39,469 nt of DNA from Chara braunii (taxonomy: Eukaryota > Streptophyta > Charophyceae > Charales > Characeae). Below the pieces are notes generated by a model that did no database searches, was not told the origin of the DNA, and saw only the letters and a program-made list of their open reading frames with translations. The stretch covers positions 1,049,446 through 1,088,914 of the forward strand of contig BFEA01000116.1 of assembly GCA_003427395.1 (NCBI GenBank), read 5' to 3'. The position numbers and the translations under genes are program-made. This document shows, one piece after another, positions 9,849-18,494 of this stretch. Each line of letters starts with the position of its first letter. Position 1 is the first letter of the stretch.

Positions 9849-11184
9849 TGTAATGATCCGCCACAACACAGACTGAGAACACTGCTGATTTCTGCATTCT
9901 GCCGATGGAATGGATGCCTTGCTGAGATTCCTGCATTCTGCTGAGTTTTCTAAGTCTGTGCGTTCGCGTGCTTGGTGACCTGCGTGCCTGTCTGAGTGCT
10001 TGTAGGCATGAGTGGGTGTGTGACCCGCAAGGGTGCTTGCTTGTTTGGGAGGCCCGTAGGGCCGGTACTTACCTGTGGCCTTGACATTGAGGGTTGCAGC
10101 AGGGAAAACACTCGAGTGGCGGAGCAAGAGGCCCGCGGCACTTAGAGCAGCGGAAAAAACACTCAAGTAGCAGGTAGGGCCGGTACCGCACCACGTAGAA
10201 GTAGATGTGTCGGGTACTCAGAGGCCGAGCAGAAGAAGACAAAAGTTGGCATTTTTAGAGGCCCAGCATCGGTAGGTAGGTCTAGGCGGGCACCAGTCCA
10301 TCCAGTCTGAGTCTAGGGCCTGTATGGGCAATATCAGAGTCTGCAATGATGTTTCCCTCCAAAAGGGAGGAGGTACCGGTTGCTTGGGAGGCCGAGCGGC
10401 CTGGAAGTCACCGGCCAGGAGGCAAGTAGGCCGCTGTATCTTGAGGCTGAGCTTAGAGCCTAGCCTCATTCTTCAGTGTGCAAATTTGGCGACACACTGC
10501 TGGAGAGCTGGCTGGAGGAGCGCTGGGTACTACAGCGCTGCTGGGAGGAAGAAGACCGGTAGGAGGAGGGTGGTGAAGAGAGCCGAGGAGAAGAGTGGCG
10601 AGGTACCTACCTGGCTATGGCGGACACCATCTTCATCACCTTGATAGGCACTGCATCTGGAAGGCCCCAGTTGGGGTAGTGCCGCACCAAGGAAGCTCGG
10701 GGCAAAGTCAGGCATGGAGGTTTAATGAGCAGCGGCATAGCTGCTTTGTGTTGTCCTTTGCACAGGAGGGCAGCGACATAGCTGCTTTGGGTTGTCCTGA
10801 GGACAGGAGGGCAGAGCCCTCAGTAGCCCGCCATAGCCTCGGCTTACATGAAGAGGAAGAGGAAGGATGGCCATGGCTATGGTGGGCCTCATGTTGTGCC
10901 TTCAGTAGAAGAGGGATTCGGACATTGATTCTGGTTCAGTCATTCAACATTATTATTGTTATTTCTTGTTTAAATAAGGGGGGAGGAGATAAGGAGGATG
11001 AGAGTGGTTGGCGAAGAAGAAGAGCATTATCATTGGTCTATGCCGGAGTACATCATCTTCTTCTTCTTTCTTTCTTCGTCTTCTTCTTTTTTCCCTCTCT
11101 GTCCTCTCAAGCTCATTCATTTCTTTTTGCAATTGGACAGCATTGTACTTGCTGATGAATGTGTACTTTGAAATTGACCAGGAT
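9849..11184. mobile_element. Isolated LTR-like copy 1, truncated by the gap
   Basis: Starts TGTAATGATC and is related along its length (about 80 per cent by eye) to 13641-15026. Shared blocks include CACAGACTGAGAACACTGCT, TGACCCGCAAGGGT, GGGCCGGTACTTACCTGTGG, TTTCCCTCC-AAAGGGAGGAGGTACCGG, CTGGCTATGG and a closing GACCAGGAT that runs into the N gap. It contains no coding domain. Minus-strand reading shows several CAGGTAAGT donor-like words, so element orientation is undecided. It is probably a solo LTR, but its right end and target duplication are lost in the gap. It starts only 12 bp after the duplication that closes the chromovirus. Confidence 0.75.
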
Positions 11185-11289
11185 NNNNNNNNNNNNNNNN
11201 NNNNNNNNNNNNNNNNNNNNNNNNNNNNNNNNNNNNNNNNNNNNNNNNNNNNNNNNNNNNNNNNNNNNNNNNNNNNNNNNNNNNNNNNN
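11185..11289. other. Assembly gap (105 Ns)
   Basis: Unknown bases. The gap hides the junction between the isolated LTR and the hammerhead-like repeat, so the start of the longest repeat copy cannot be read. Confidence 0.99.
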
Positions 11290-11452
11290 CGTAGGCAGAG
11301 AGAGAGAAGAGGACAACAAACGAGGGGCTGTGACAAACTGTTTCGTCGGAGTTTCACCAACTCATCAGGAGGCTGAACCCTCAACAGTCTGCAGAATCCC
11401 CTCACTGATTACACTGTAAATGATAATCTACCTTAACTATTTGACGATATAT
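11290..11452. repeat. Longest copy of the TA-embedded repeat family
   Basis: Starts inside the family (CGTAGGCAGAGAG) after the gap and includes the hammerhead-like core. It then continues with a unique part (GGCTGAACCCTCAACAGTCTG to TACCTTAACTATTTGACG) not present in the other copies. It ends CTATTTGACGATATA, the inverse of the TATATCGTCAAATAG that begins other copies. This suggests terminal inverted repeats of about 15 bp inside (TA)n, as in a small non-autonomous DNA element. The left terminus is in the gap, so this is inference. Confidence 0.7.
11332..11368 (-). ncRNA. Hammerhead-ribozyme-like core, complete core
   Basis: Minus strand in order: CTGATGA (C3 to A9), stem II of five pairs (GTTGG with CCGAC, one G-U), loop TGAAACT, GAAA, stem III (ACA with TGT across a GTT loop) and the cleavage triplet GTC. 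Every core position of a minimal type-I hammerhead is met. What is missing is an adjoining stem I. Upstream CAGCCTC does not pair with downstream ACAGCCCC; only GAGGG upstream could pair with CCCTC farther out across an internal loop. Activity is therefore doubtful, while common descent from a hammerhead is plausible. Confidence 0.55.
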
Positions 11453-11658
11453 TATATATTATATATTATATATATTATATATTATATATAGTATAAAATA
11501 TATTATATACTATATACTATATAATATATCGTCACAAACAGAACTGCCCGGTAAACCGTAGGCAGAGAGAGAGAAGAGGACAACAAACGAGGGGCTGTGA
11601 CATATATATACTATATAATATATATATATAATATATATAATATATATATATATATATA
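11446..11658. repeat. (TA)n-rich tract holding a further short family copy (11527-11603)
   Basis: Long TATATAT/ATTATATA tract. Within it 11527-11603 is a copy from TATATCGTCACAAACAG to GGGGCTGTGACA, where it re-enters (TA)n. On the minus strand this copy begins at TGTCACAG, four bases before the predicted hammerhead cleavage point (GTC/ACAG), so it lacks the whole core. Confidence 0.8.
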
Positions 11659-12108
11659 GTCTGCTTCCCTGGAGTTTCACACGTTTTGGTAAGTTCTCGG
11701 GGCACGAGTTGCCTCCAATAGAAGGGAACGAAGGTATATAATCGCGGGCAATGTCGAACCCAATACAGCTTGAGCAGGGGAGTAGAAGGGTTGTAATGGC
11801 TGAGTGTGACGCGCCCATCTTCTCACGTGGTTGATGTGTGAGATGTAAAACTCGGACTACATTACTATTGAGTATTTCTCTATGCATTCAGGAATAATAT
11901 TTCTCTCACGAGGAGTCCAAACCAATATAATAATGAAGGATCAATGCCATAAAAAAGGATCGCTTCCAATTTTCTAAAGCATGTGTGGCATGCGCTCATA
12001 ACATAGACCCATACAGGGTCCACGCCATCAATGTGGATCTCCAATAGGCTGGTTCCTTCCACAACCCCAGTTGACTCAGGTATGTTGTCGTCCCTTCCCG
12101 ACCGTCTT

Positions 12109-12199
12109 CCCCCGAATAGAACGTACAGTCATGATAGTTGCATTTGGGAGAACTTTCAGTCTAGATACAGGGATATTAACTGCACGTTCTATTCGGGGG
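12109..12199. repeat. 16-bp perfect inverted repeat with a 59-bp loop
   Basis: CCCCCGAATAGAACGT (12109-12124) is exactly inverted at 12184-12199. Nothing recognisable lies in the loop. It could fold as a stem-loop, or be the terminal repeats of a tiny element; no flanking duplication is evident. Confidence 0.75.
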
Positions 12200-12424
12200 G
12201 AATCGGTAGGAGGTAGCCACTATCCCAATTGGCCTCTCCTGCGCAACAGTGACGTTTTCCTCTTACCTACTGCCATAGAAATGGCTGCTGACCAATCTCA
12301 GATTGTTGAGCCTGTCTCACTTTGGCAGTGGTAGGAGAAAGCAGCAGCACTCAGCATGCTCACCAATCTGTGAATGCAGTGACTCAGTTCCGGTCCCCAG
12401 TCATTGGCTGGGCTGTTCCTTGAG

Positions 12425-12510
12425 TCGATGAGATGGATTGAGATGTGCGGCTGGGATGCTGTTGTGGCCATTTCGATGAGATGGATTGAGATGTGCGGCT
12501 GAGATGCACT
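12425..12510. repeat. 48-bp tandem pair
   Basis: TCGATGAGATGGATTGAGAT and the following GTGCGGCTG(G/A)GATGC occur twice with a 48-bp period. Confidence 0.8.
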
Positions 12511-12929
12511 GCTCTGTGAGGGTCTGGGGAGAACTGTACGAGGAACTGTGCAATGCACCTGGACTGCGCTGCTTTTGGAAAATGGTGGTTGGGTGTGATC
12601 GGACCAGCAGCATGGGGATGGCTGAGAGGATGATTGAGATCTACTGTAGGATTTGTTTTTACTTTCAGGCTCCTTCGCACGCACAGGCCGAATGTTGACA
12701 TTCCTAGGGCTGAAATTCTTCTTGGGGGATGTAGAAACGTTCAGGCTTGCACCCGTATCGCTTGGGTGCCCTTTGGGATAACTTGGGACCAGCTTTTTTT
12801 TTCCCTTTGACCTCACAAGTGTCGATGGCGAGACCACTTCCATGTGAAAACCATGGCCGGTCAGCAAAGAGCAGATCAAATGACAGATTGGAGCCATGCG
12901 GTATAAAGATTTATGCTCTCCCATATTTC

Positions 12930-12948
12930 AAGGGCTGGAAGTCTTCTA
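12930..12948. repeat. SINE target site duplication, left
   Basis: AAGGGCTGGAAGTCTTCTA, repeated exactly at 13115-13133. A 19-bp direct repeat around a short A-tailed sequence is the mark of LINE-type retrotransposition. Confidence 0.93.
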
Positions 12949-13114
12949 CCAAAGGGCCTAGCTCAGTTGATACACCCATGGGCTGTTGGAATACAGACCC
13001 AAGTTTGAATCCAGATGAAGCTCTGATGGACTGAATAAAATATTTCCGAATCACCTGGGGCCGGTCAGTTCAATGATAATATCTCAAGGCCATCGCAATT
13101 TTACAAGGAAAAAA
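12949..13114 (+). mobile_element. tRNA-derived SINE
   Basis: A 166-bp insertion bounded by an exact 19-bp target duplication. The head is tRNA-like: box A TAGCTCAGTTGA (12959-12970) and box B AGTTTGAATCC (13002-13012) at the 31-base distance normal for an internal RNA polymerase III promoter. The body (TCACCTGGGGCCGGTCAG) follows, and the end is a short A-rich tail AAGGAAAAAA. It is transcribed by Pol III and mobilised by a LINE partner, which is not in this window. It is inserted in one arm of the diverged duplication, so it is younger than that duplication. Confidence 0.88.
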
Positions 13115-13133
13115 AAGGGCTGGAAGTCTTCTA
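13115..13133. repeat. SINE target site duplication, right
   Basis: Exact match to 12930-12948, immediately after the A-rich tail. Confidence 0.93.
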
Positions 13134-13464
13134 AGAGGTATTGAAACGGCTTGGACCTATATCAAGTGGGCGCCCTTTGGGAATACCTGGGACCTTTCTT
13201 TTTTTCTACCTTTGGGACTACCTGGGGCCTTCTACAGATTGGAGTTTTCTACCTTTGACATCGCGAATGTGGACGACAAGACCTCTGCCAAATAAACACC
13301 CTGGCACGTCAGCGCAGACCGGCTTGGATAACAGATCGGAGCCACACAGTATAAAGATTTGTTGTTCACAACAACAAACAAAAAAAAAAAGATTTGTTAT
13401 CTGCACATTGAATGAGCTGCATCACGAGTGTGACGATGGATATCGCTCAGTCGATTGCTGATAA

Positions 13465-13640
13465 ATGGAAGACTATTCCGCAGTGGCAAACATCCAATTT
13501 TTGGCTTGGGAGACACGAGGAGGACAGGTGGCAATGGGAGAGAAACTCGCTCTGGCTCCAGAGCCAGTGCCTCTTCCTGCTGTTGCAGACCTGCTTCCTG
13601 TCTGTGTACTGGAGTATGAGGATGCCTATAGAGGTAGTAT
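13465..13640 (+). other. Open frame cut by an LTR insertion, unrecognised
   Basis: ATG at 13465 opens a frame (MEDYSAVANIQFLAWETRGG, then a Pro/Ala/Leu-rich part and VCVLEYEDAYRGS) that runs directly into the isolated LTR at 13641. If the LTR and one copy of its target duplication are ignored, the frame continues past 15030 to a TGA at 15164. I do not recognise the product. It may be a former exon or chance. Confidence 0.25.
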
Positions 13641-15026
13641 TGTAATGACCTGCCAAAAACACAGACTGAGAACACTGCTGATTTCTGGGATTTGCCGCTG
13701 GAATGAATGCCTTGCTGAAATTCCCGCATTCTGCTGTGATTTCCATATCTGTGTGTGTGCGTGCCTGCTGGTTTGCATGCCTGTCTGAGTGCTTGTCGGT
13801 TGAGTGTGTGTATGACCCGCAAGGGTACTTGTTGGTTGAAGGGCCCCACAGGGCCGGTACTTACCTGTGGCCGTGACTTTGAGGGTTGCAGGGGGGAAAA
13901 CACTCAAGTAGCGGGGGTAGGCCCGCAACACTTAGAACAGCGGGGAAAAACACTAAAGTAGCAGGTAGGCCGGTACCACTCAAGTAGTGGTAGGGGTGTC
14001 GGGTACTGGAGGCCGAGCAGAAGAAGACAAATTTAGAGGCCCAGTAGCGGTAGGATAGTGGTAGGCCGGTACCAGTCCAAGTAGCCCAGGTCTAGGGCCT
14101 GTACGGAGGATAGCAGAGCCTGCAATGATGTTTCCCTCCGAAAGGGAGGAGGTACCGGTTGCTGGGAGGCCACTCGGCCTAGGAAGTCACCGCCCAGGAG
14201 GCCGGTAGGCCGCTATATCTCCAGGAAGAGCAAAGAGCTCTTCCTCATTTGCGGTGTGCAAGGATTGGCGACATGCTGCTGGAGCGCAGCGCTGGTCTGG
14301 TGCAGCGCTGCTTGGAGGTGAAGGGCCACTGGAGCTCAGCCTGGCTATGGCGAGCAGTCCAGCTTGAGGAGGAGGAAGAAGGGGGCATGGTAGGAGAGTG
14401 GCGAGGCACTTACCTGGCTATGGTAGACACCATCTTCATCACCTTGTTGGGCGCTGCATCTGGAAGGCCCCAGTTGGGGTAGTGCGGCACCAAGGAAGCT
14501 CGAGGCAGAGTCAGGCATGGCGGACCAGTCAGTAGCGGCATAGCTGCTTTGTGTTGTCCTTTGGACATCAGTGCAGCACCATAGCTGCTTTGGGTTGTCC
14601 TTTGGACGTCAGGGCAAGGCCCTCATTAGTCCGCCATAGCCTATGCCTGAGAGAGGAGGCTGAAGGAGGGAAGCCATAGCTATGGTGGACTGGTTGTTGT
14701 TGTTGAGTTGAGTCAGCAGTAAGAGGGAACTTCGGACATTGATTCTGGTTCATCCATTCATTGTTATTATTATTAATGAGAGAAGAATAAGATTGGTGAA
14801 GAGAAGGAGGAGGAGGAAGGTGGAGTGAGAAGGGGGAATTGTAATTGGTCTTGTTGGTGTACATCTTCTTCTTCTTCTTCTTCTTCTTCTTCTTCTTCTT
14901 CTTCTTCTTCTTCTTTCTCTCCCCTCTGGTCCTTATCTCTTTGCAAGTGCTTTCATTTCTTTCGCAATGGGGTGGCATTGTCTTTCATTGTGAATTTGCA
15001 CTTCGGAAATGACCAGGATCGTAACA
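13641..15026. mobile_element. Solo LTR, copy 2 of the same family
   Basis: Starts TGTAATGACC and ends GATCGTAACA (TG...CA), 1,386 bp. It is flanked by GTAT at 13637-13640 and 15027-15030. If the last A is counted as target, the duplication is five bases (AGTAT). There is no internal region, so this is a solo LTR left by recombination between the two LTRs of a former element. Relationship to 9849-11184 is clear throughout. Near its end it has a (TTC)n microsatellite (14864-14914). Confidence 0.85.
14864..14914. repeat. (TTC)n microsatellite
   Basis: About 17 uninterrupted TTC units inside the solo LTR, matching a shorter CTT-rich stretch in copy 1 (near 11050). Confidence 0.95.
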
Positions 15027-15922
15027 GTATAGACTCTACTGGCTGTCCCAACCATCTTATCTGCTATCTGTTGACCCCACGAATTGGGCATGGCAGAATC
15101 TCAAACAGAATCAGCAACAGATACAGCTGCACTGGTACTCAACCGAATTGGGTTACCAGATTGTGACGCCGGAATTGGATATCAACTGGAGAGTGGCGAA
15201 CAGATGGATGGCTACGAATTGGATTCAAGATTCACTAATCCGTCTAGAGAGGGCACTGGCTGGCCTTTGGAAACAGTTGATGGACTTGTCGGTTGTCAAG
15301 CATGTGAGTGTGCTATGGCTGATGATGCACCTCGCACTTCCACTTGCAGCATGGTGTTCTAAGTGAACAACCAAAGCAAGCCTGTGTTGTGAAATTTGTC
15401 CGGGGACAAGAATCGAAGATATACAACATTTTGCTCTACTCTGTGAACTTTCCCCCCCTTTCTGGGATTGGTGGATGGGCGATTCGGTGTCGGTTCCTAA
15501 CGCTGAAACATGATAGTCAGACCGATTCGTACTTCTGGGTGCAGCCTCTCGGACAACATCACGAGGGGATCGACTTCAGTATGCTGAGGAGACACTTAGA
15601 GGAGCAATACTTTGGAGTCTGGACCCTTTGGATACTGAGAAACTCAGCGGTGAGAAGAGGGGAATGTCTCACACCACCGATGGTCAAAGCAGAAGTCAAG
15701 TTTGGTATCAAATAGGCAATTCTTGCTGACTGGGAATATAATGTCCAAAAGAAAGGCTATTCTGCGAAGTCGCTCAAACTGTTTGTTAGTCTTTGGGAAA
15801 TTTTCTCTGCGAAGTCGCTCAAACTGTTTGTTAGTCGTTGGGAGATGTTCGCAGGACTGGTCGCTGTAATTCAGAATGAAGGGAGACTGCCAGAATTGAG
15901 ATTCTCTGCATTCTTTTTGTAA
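15025..15922 (+). pseudogene. Possible two-exon gene fragment, unrecognised
   Basis: One frame is open from just inside the LTR end to 15303, rich in Trp (WMATNWIQDSLIRLERALAG). It then meets a strong donor (CAT/GTGAGTG at 15304). A pyrimidine-rich acceptor (CACTTCCACTTGCAG) ends at 15349, and the next frame is in phase: HGVLSEQPKQACVVKFVRGQ to KAEVKFGIK, TAG at 15713. The same frame goes on after the stop to 15922, including a 15-residue protein repeat (SAKSLKLFVS). The 46-bp intron is short, other frames are also open before 15303, and no domain is recognised. It may be a host gene hit by the LTR, or non-coding. Confidence 0.25.
15761..15850 (+). repeat. 45-bp tandem duplication
   Basis: TCTGCGAAGTCGCTCAAACT plus GTTTGTTAGTC occurs twice with a 45-bp period. 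Because 45 is a multiple of three, an open frame across it (stop at 15920) carries a clean 15-residue repeat. Confidence 0.88.
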
Positions 15923-16990
15923 ACTTGTCCATAAAATTGCTTCTTCAAGTTATAGATTGACAATGTTTTGTGGAAACTTTAGAGACAAGTGTGGTAGGAA
16001 GGACTTGGCTGCCAATTGCAGTAGATATTAAAAATGTAGACCAAGTGCGCAGGGTTGAAGTAGCCTGGGGTAGATGTGGTTTGATAGTGCAAAATTTGTG
16101 TTGTGTATTGCTGTTGTAGAAGGTGTTTAATTCCTGGGCATATAGAGCATTGGTAGTTGGGGTACTGGGCATAGGGGTCGTCTTTTTCATTGCAGGGTGT
16201 ACAAATTAAATGACTGCCTTGGGTATCTCCTTTGAGAAAAAACTGAGCTTTGCGCAATTGTTGCGGTTTGGGTTAAGCCAAGCCGGAGAGCCTGGCTCAT
16301 CCCTGTATGTCGCGGCTTCTGATGTGAGGGACGCTGGGCCTGTTTCCCAGCCTGCAATGGAATTTTCTTTTTAGTAAAAAAAAAGAAAAAAAGACAGAAG
16401 CAGGATATTGACGGAAGTACATAGATAGCACAGATACCCAGCCCATCTCAGCATAGCAGGCAAGTCATAGGGGCTTAGAAAGGGCAAACAGGAGCAATAA
16501 CAAGTCAGAGGGGCATAGAAAGGGTACAGGGCAATGAACAGCAATAAGAATTAACCTTCATAACACGGGTGAGCATGATATCTGCCTATGAGAACAAGAA
16601 GGGAGTGCTGATGACCACTTCAATCTGGAATATTATGAATGGGAAAAAGGGACAAAGAAAAGAGATTTCAGTTTCGTCAGAGTGTGTACGGCACAACGGT
16701 TCTCTCGTCCCAGCTGCTCCTCGGGCACCCATGCTCCTCCATAGCAGTTGGTATCCCCTGCAGCTGGTGCGCAAGTTAGGTTACCTCATGGCGCTCGTTG
16801 GTTGATCACCATAACCACTGTGGCGAAGTAGCTGCTAAGGCATCAAGACGATCCACCCATCACAGCCGTTGACGCAACAGGATGGAAGACGGCACATCAC
16901 TGAAATGTTCTTGACAGAGGCGATGTCATGAACACGCGAGAAAATTGTCCCAGTAACAAAAAATTCAAGAAATCTGAAATCATGCATAAA
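15923..16990. other. No gene seen
   Basis: Intergenic-looking sequence. A minus-strand frame at 15979-16257 is Cys-containing (ICTPCNEKDDPYAQYPNYQC) but unrecognised. A hairpin GCTGGG...CCCAGC near 16330 is followed by T- and A-runs. A 40-bp tandem pair (AAGTCA-AGGGGC-TAGAAAGGG) lies at about 16461-16525. Confidence 0.45.
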
Positions 16991-16992
16991 AA

Positions 16993-17230
16993 TCACTTTT
17001 CTGGTGGCTGGCTCTTCATAAGCTTCAGCTTGTCGGCTACAGCGCACAGCAGTTGCTGAGCACAAGCTGCACAATGCTCCTCAAGAGGCATCACTTGCTC
17101 CTCAACACTGGGTGATAAAGTAGGTTGCATGGGTCGTGGTTCAGCAGTCGCACATGGGTCTTCAACAACAGGAAACACAGAATCATACCACAGCTTTTTG
17201 TTGGCAGAAGGTTGCAACAGCGGCAGATTA
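16993..17230 (-). other. Open minus-strand stretch, unrecognised
   Basis: A minus-strand frame enters from the adjacent minisatellite and reads NKKLWYDSVFPVVEDPCATA then VEEQVMPLEEHCAACAQQLL and ends LKLMKSQPPEK. The composition is protein-like and Cys-containing, but I recognise no family. It lies downstream of the MICU exon on the same strand and could be a neighbouring exon or chance. Confidence 0.2.
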
Positions 17231-17271
17231 GAATGAAGCATGGGGCAACTTCCCACAAATTTAGACAGCTT

Positions 17272-17410
17272 AGTACTGCAAGGGACAACCTGGAAGCATG
17301 GGACAGCTTGCGACTGACTGGGAATTTGGGAAAGCTTGGGNAGTACTGCAAGGGACAACCTGGAAGCATGGGACAGCTTGCGACTGACTGGGAATTTGGG
17401 AAAGCTTGGG
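17272..17410. repeat. Exact 69-bp duplication around a single N
   Basis: 17272-17340 and 17342-17410 are identical and separated by one N (17341). This is what an assembler leaves when two contig ends that really overlap are joined without merging. It is probably an artefact, although the surrounding minisatellite could also produce it. Confidence 0.9.
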
Positions 17411-17895
17411 GCCTTAGGACGGCTTGGGACAGCTTCGTGAGACAGCGGTTTGGGACAGCTTGGGACAATTCGAGACTGCTTGGGACAGTTCGGAACAACT
17501 TAAGAAACGTTGAGATAGTATGGGACAGCTGGGACAGCTTGGGACAGCTTGGGACAGCTCTGGACAGCTCGGGACGGCTTGGGACAGCTTAACAGCTCGG
17601 AGCAGCTTCTTCTGGCACCTTGGGACACCCTGGGACACCTTGTTGGGAAGCCTTGGAACAGATTGGCACAGGCCGTTAGGACAGCTTGGGACATCTTGGG
17701 ACATCTTGGGACAACTTGGGACAGCTTGGGACAGCCTGCAACAGCTTGGGGCAGCTTGGGACAGACTGGAACAGATTGGGACAGATCAGGAGGGCTTGGA
17801 ACAGCTTAAGACAGTTTGGGAGTTGGATCGAGTTGGGACGCTTTGGGCAGCCGGGGACAGCTTGGGAAAGGTTCGGACAGCTCCAGTCAAGTGAA
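17290..17895. repeat. 10-bp minisatellite, TTGGGACAGC unit
   Basis: Dozens of units of GGGACAGCTT and variants (GGGACATCTT, GGAACAGATT, GGACAGTTT) at 10-base or 5-base-offset spacing. It lies on the 3' side of the minus-strand MICU exon and so probably in its intron. All six frames are open for long stretches, giving spurious proteins such as repeated LSQAVPSCP. Confidence 0.93.
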
Positions 17896-18048
17896 AAAGA
17901 GACGGAACGGACAGACCAATCCAACTTTGGGACTGGTGAGGGAATCTTCCCAAAGACTACAACTCCTTGTCAGCAACGGATGACATAGACTCTTTCTGGC
18001 TGCAGATACTAGATTTTAGGGGTAAGGAGATGGGGAAGTGTCACTCAC

Positions 18049-18298
18049 TCAGGAAAGGAGACGAAGCCATCCTTGTCCACGTCGAATAGCATCAACAACT
18101 CTGACTGGTTGCCATGCAAATGCCCAGGGCTAGGCTCACCATCCAATTTCCCCTCTCTTATCGCACCTGATGCCCACGGTGGCAGAACTGGTACCACAGC
18201 ACGCATCAAGTCCCCAGCAGACATGACCCGAACACCAGAGTCCGTCTCTGCGCTAGCAAAATAGTCGAAAATCTTGATCGCCAACCAACCCGTTCGTG
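18049..18298 (-). CDS. MICU: Exon of mitochondrial calcium uptake protein (MICU family)
   Basis: MICU proteins are EF-hand regulators in the mitochondrial intermembrane space that gate the calcium uniporter. This exon reads IKIFDYFAS, then DLMRAVVPVLPP, IREGKLDGEPSPGHLHG and LLMLFDVDKDGFVSF. That is the segment just before and into the first conserved helix-loop block of plant MICU (compare the plant pattern of YFAS, DLMRA-VPVFPP, GE-SPG, FMLFDVD-DG-ISF). The 3' border is a consensus donor: coding ends in GA at 18049 and the intron starts GTGAGTGA, splitting a Glu codon. The 5' border is less sure; an AG acceptor at 18300-18299 is open to 18298. The rest of the gene is not found in the window: the downstream side is a minisatellite and the upstream side repeats. 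Confidence 0.88.
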
Positions 18299-18351
18299 CT
18301 CAAACAGTTGAGGACACACCAAGACAAGTTAGTCGATCACCACACCACTTC

Positions 18352-18355
<4 letters not shown>

Positions 18356-18417
<62 letters not shown>

Positions 18418-18418
18418 N

Positions 18419-18449
<31 letters not shown>

Positions 18450-18456
18450 TGTGTGT
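18356..18456. repeat. (TC)n then (TG)n compound microsatellite
   Basis: (TC)n from 18356 interrupted by a single N at 18418, then (TG)n to 18456. The N probably marks an unresolved contig join inside the repeat, so the true length is unknown. Confidence 0.97.
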
Positions 18457-18494
18457 ATTGTCATATCTGCTATACACTGAAAAAAAGCATGATT

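Larger units (their letters stand above)
11660..12755. other. No gene seen
   Basis: Mixed-composition sequence without a recognisable coding domain. Minus-strand open frames at 12298-12924 are Ser/Pro/His-rich and overlap in two frames across a tandem repeat, which suggests chance. It holds the inverted repeat at 12109-12199 and the tandem pair at 12425-12520. Confidence 0.5.
12760..13360. repeat. Diverged segmental duplication (12760-12915 and 13160-13360)
   Basis: Both halves run GCCCTTTGGGA(T)A-ACTTGGGACC, a T-rich tract, TTTGAC-TC-C-A-TGT-GA-G, ACCATGGCCGGTCAGC or its relative, GGAGCCA and GTATAAAGATTT, in the same order about 400 bp apart. The second half has an extra internal repeat (TTTGGGACTACCTGGGGCC). 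A SINE lies between them. No function is seen. Confidence 0.65.

Noticed and set aside
12401-12924. Minus-strand frames with a repeated HISIHLIEMATT-type motif
   Set aside because: The repeat comes from a 48-bp DNA tandem and appears in more than one frame; no family recognised.
9849-15026. One large element with LTRs at 9849-11184 and 13641-15026
   Set aside because: The two LTRs are only about 80 per cent alike, the sequence before the right one is not a polypurine tract, the outer flanks do not match, and the right LTR has its own GTAT duplication; separate insertions fit better.
14825-15166. Ser-rich frame running through the TTC microsatellite into 15166
   Set aside because: The first half is (TTC)n translated as poly-Ser; only the part after 15027 could be coding.
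16320-16395. Hairpin GCTGGG...CCCAGC followed by T and A runs, considered as a SINE tail or terminator
   Set aside because: No Pol III boxes or target duplication found; left as unexplained hairpin.
17091-17924. Long open frames on both strands (LSQAVPSCP-type and LGQLGTAWDS-type proteins)
   Set aside because: They are translations of a 10-bp minisatellite that is open in all frames; no domain.
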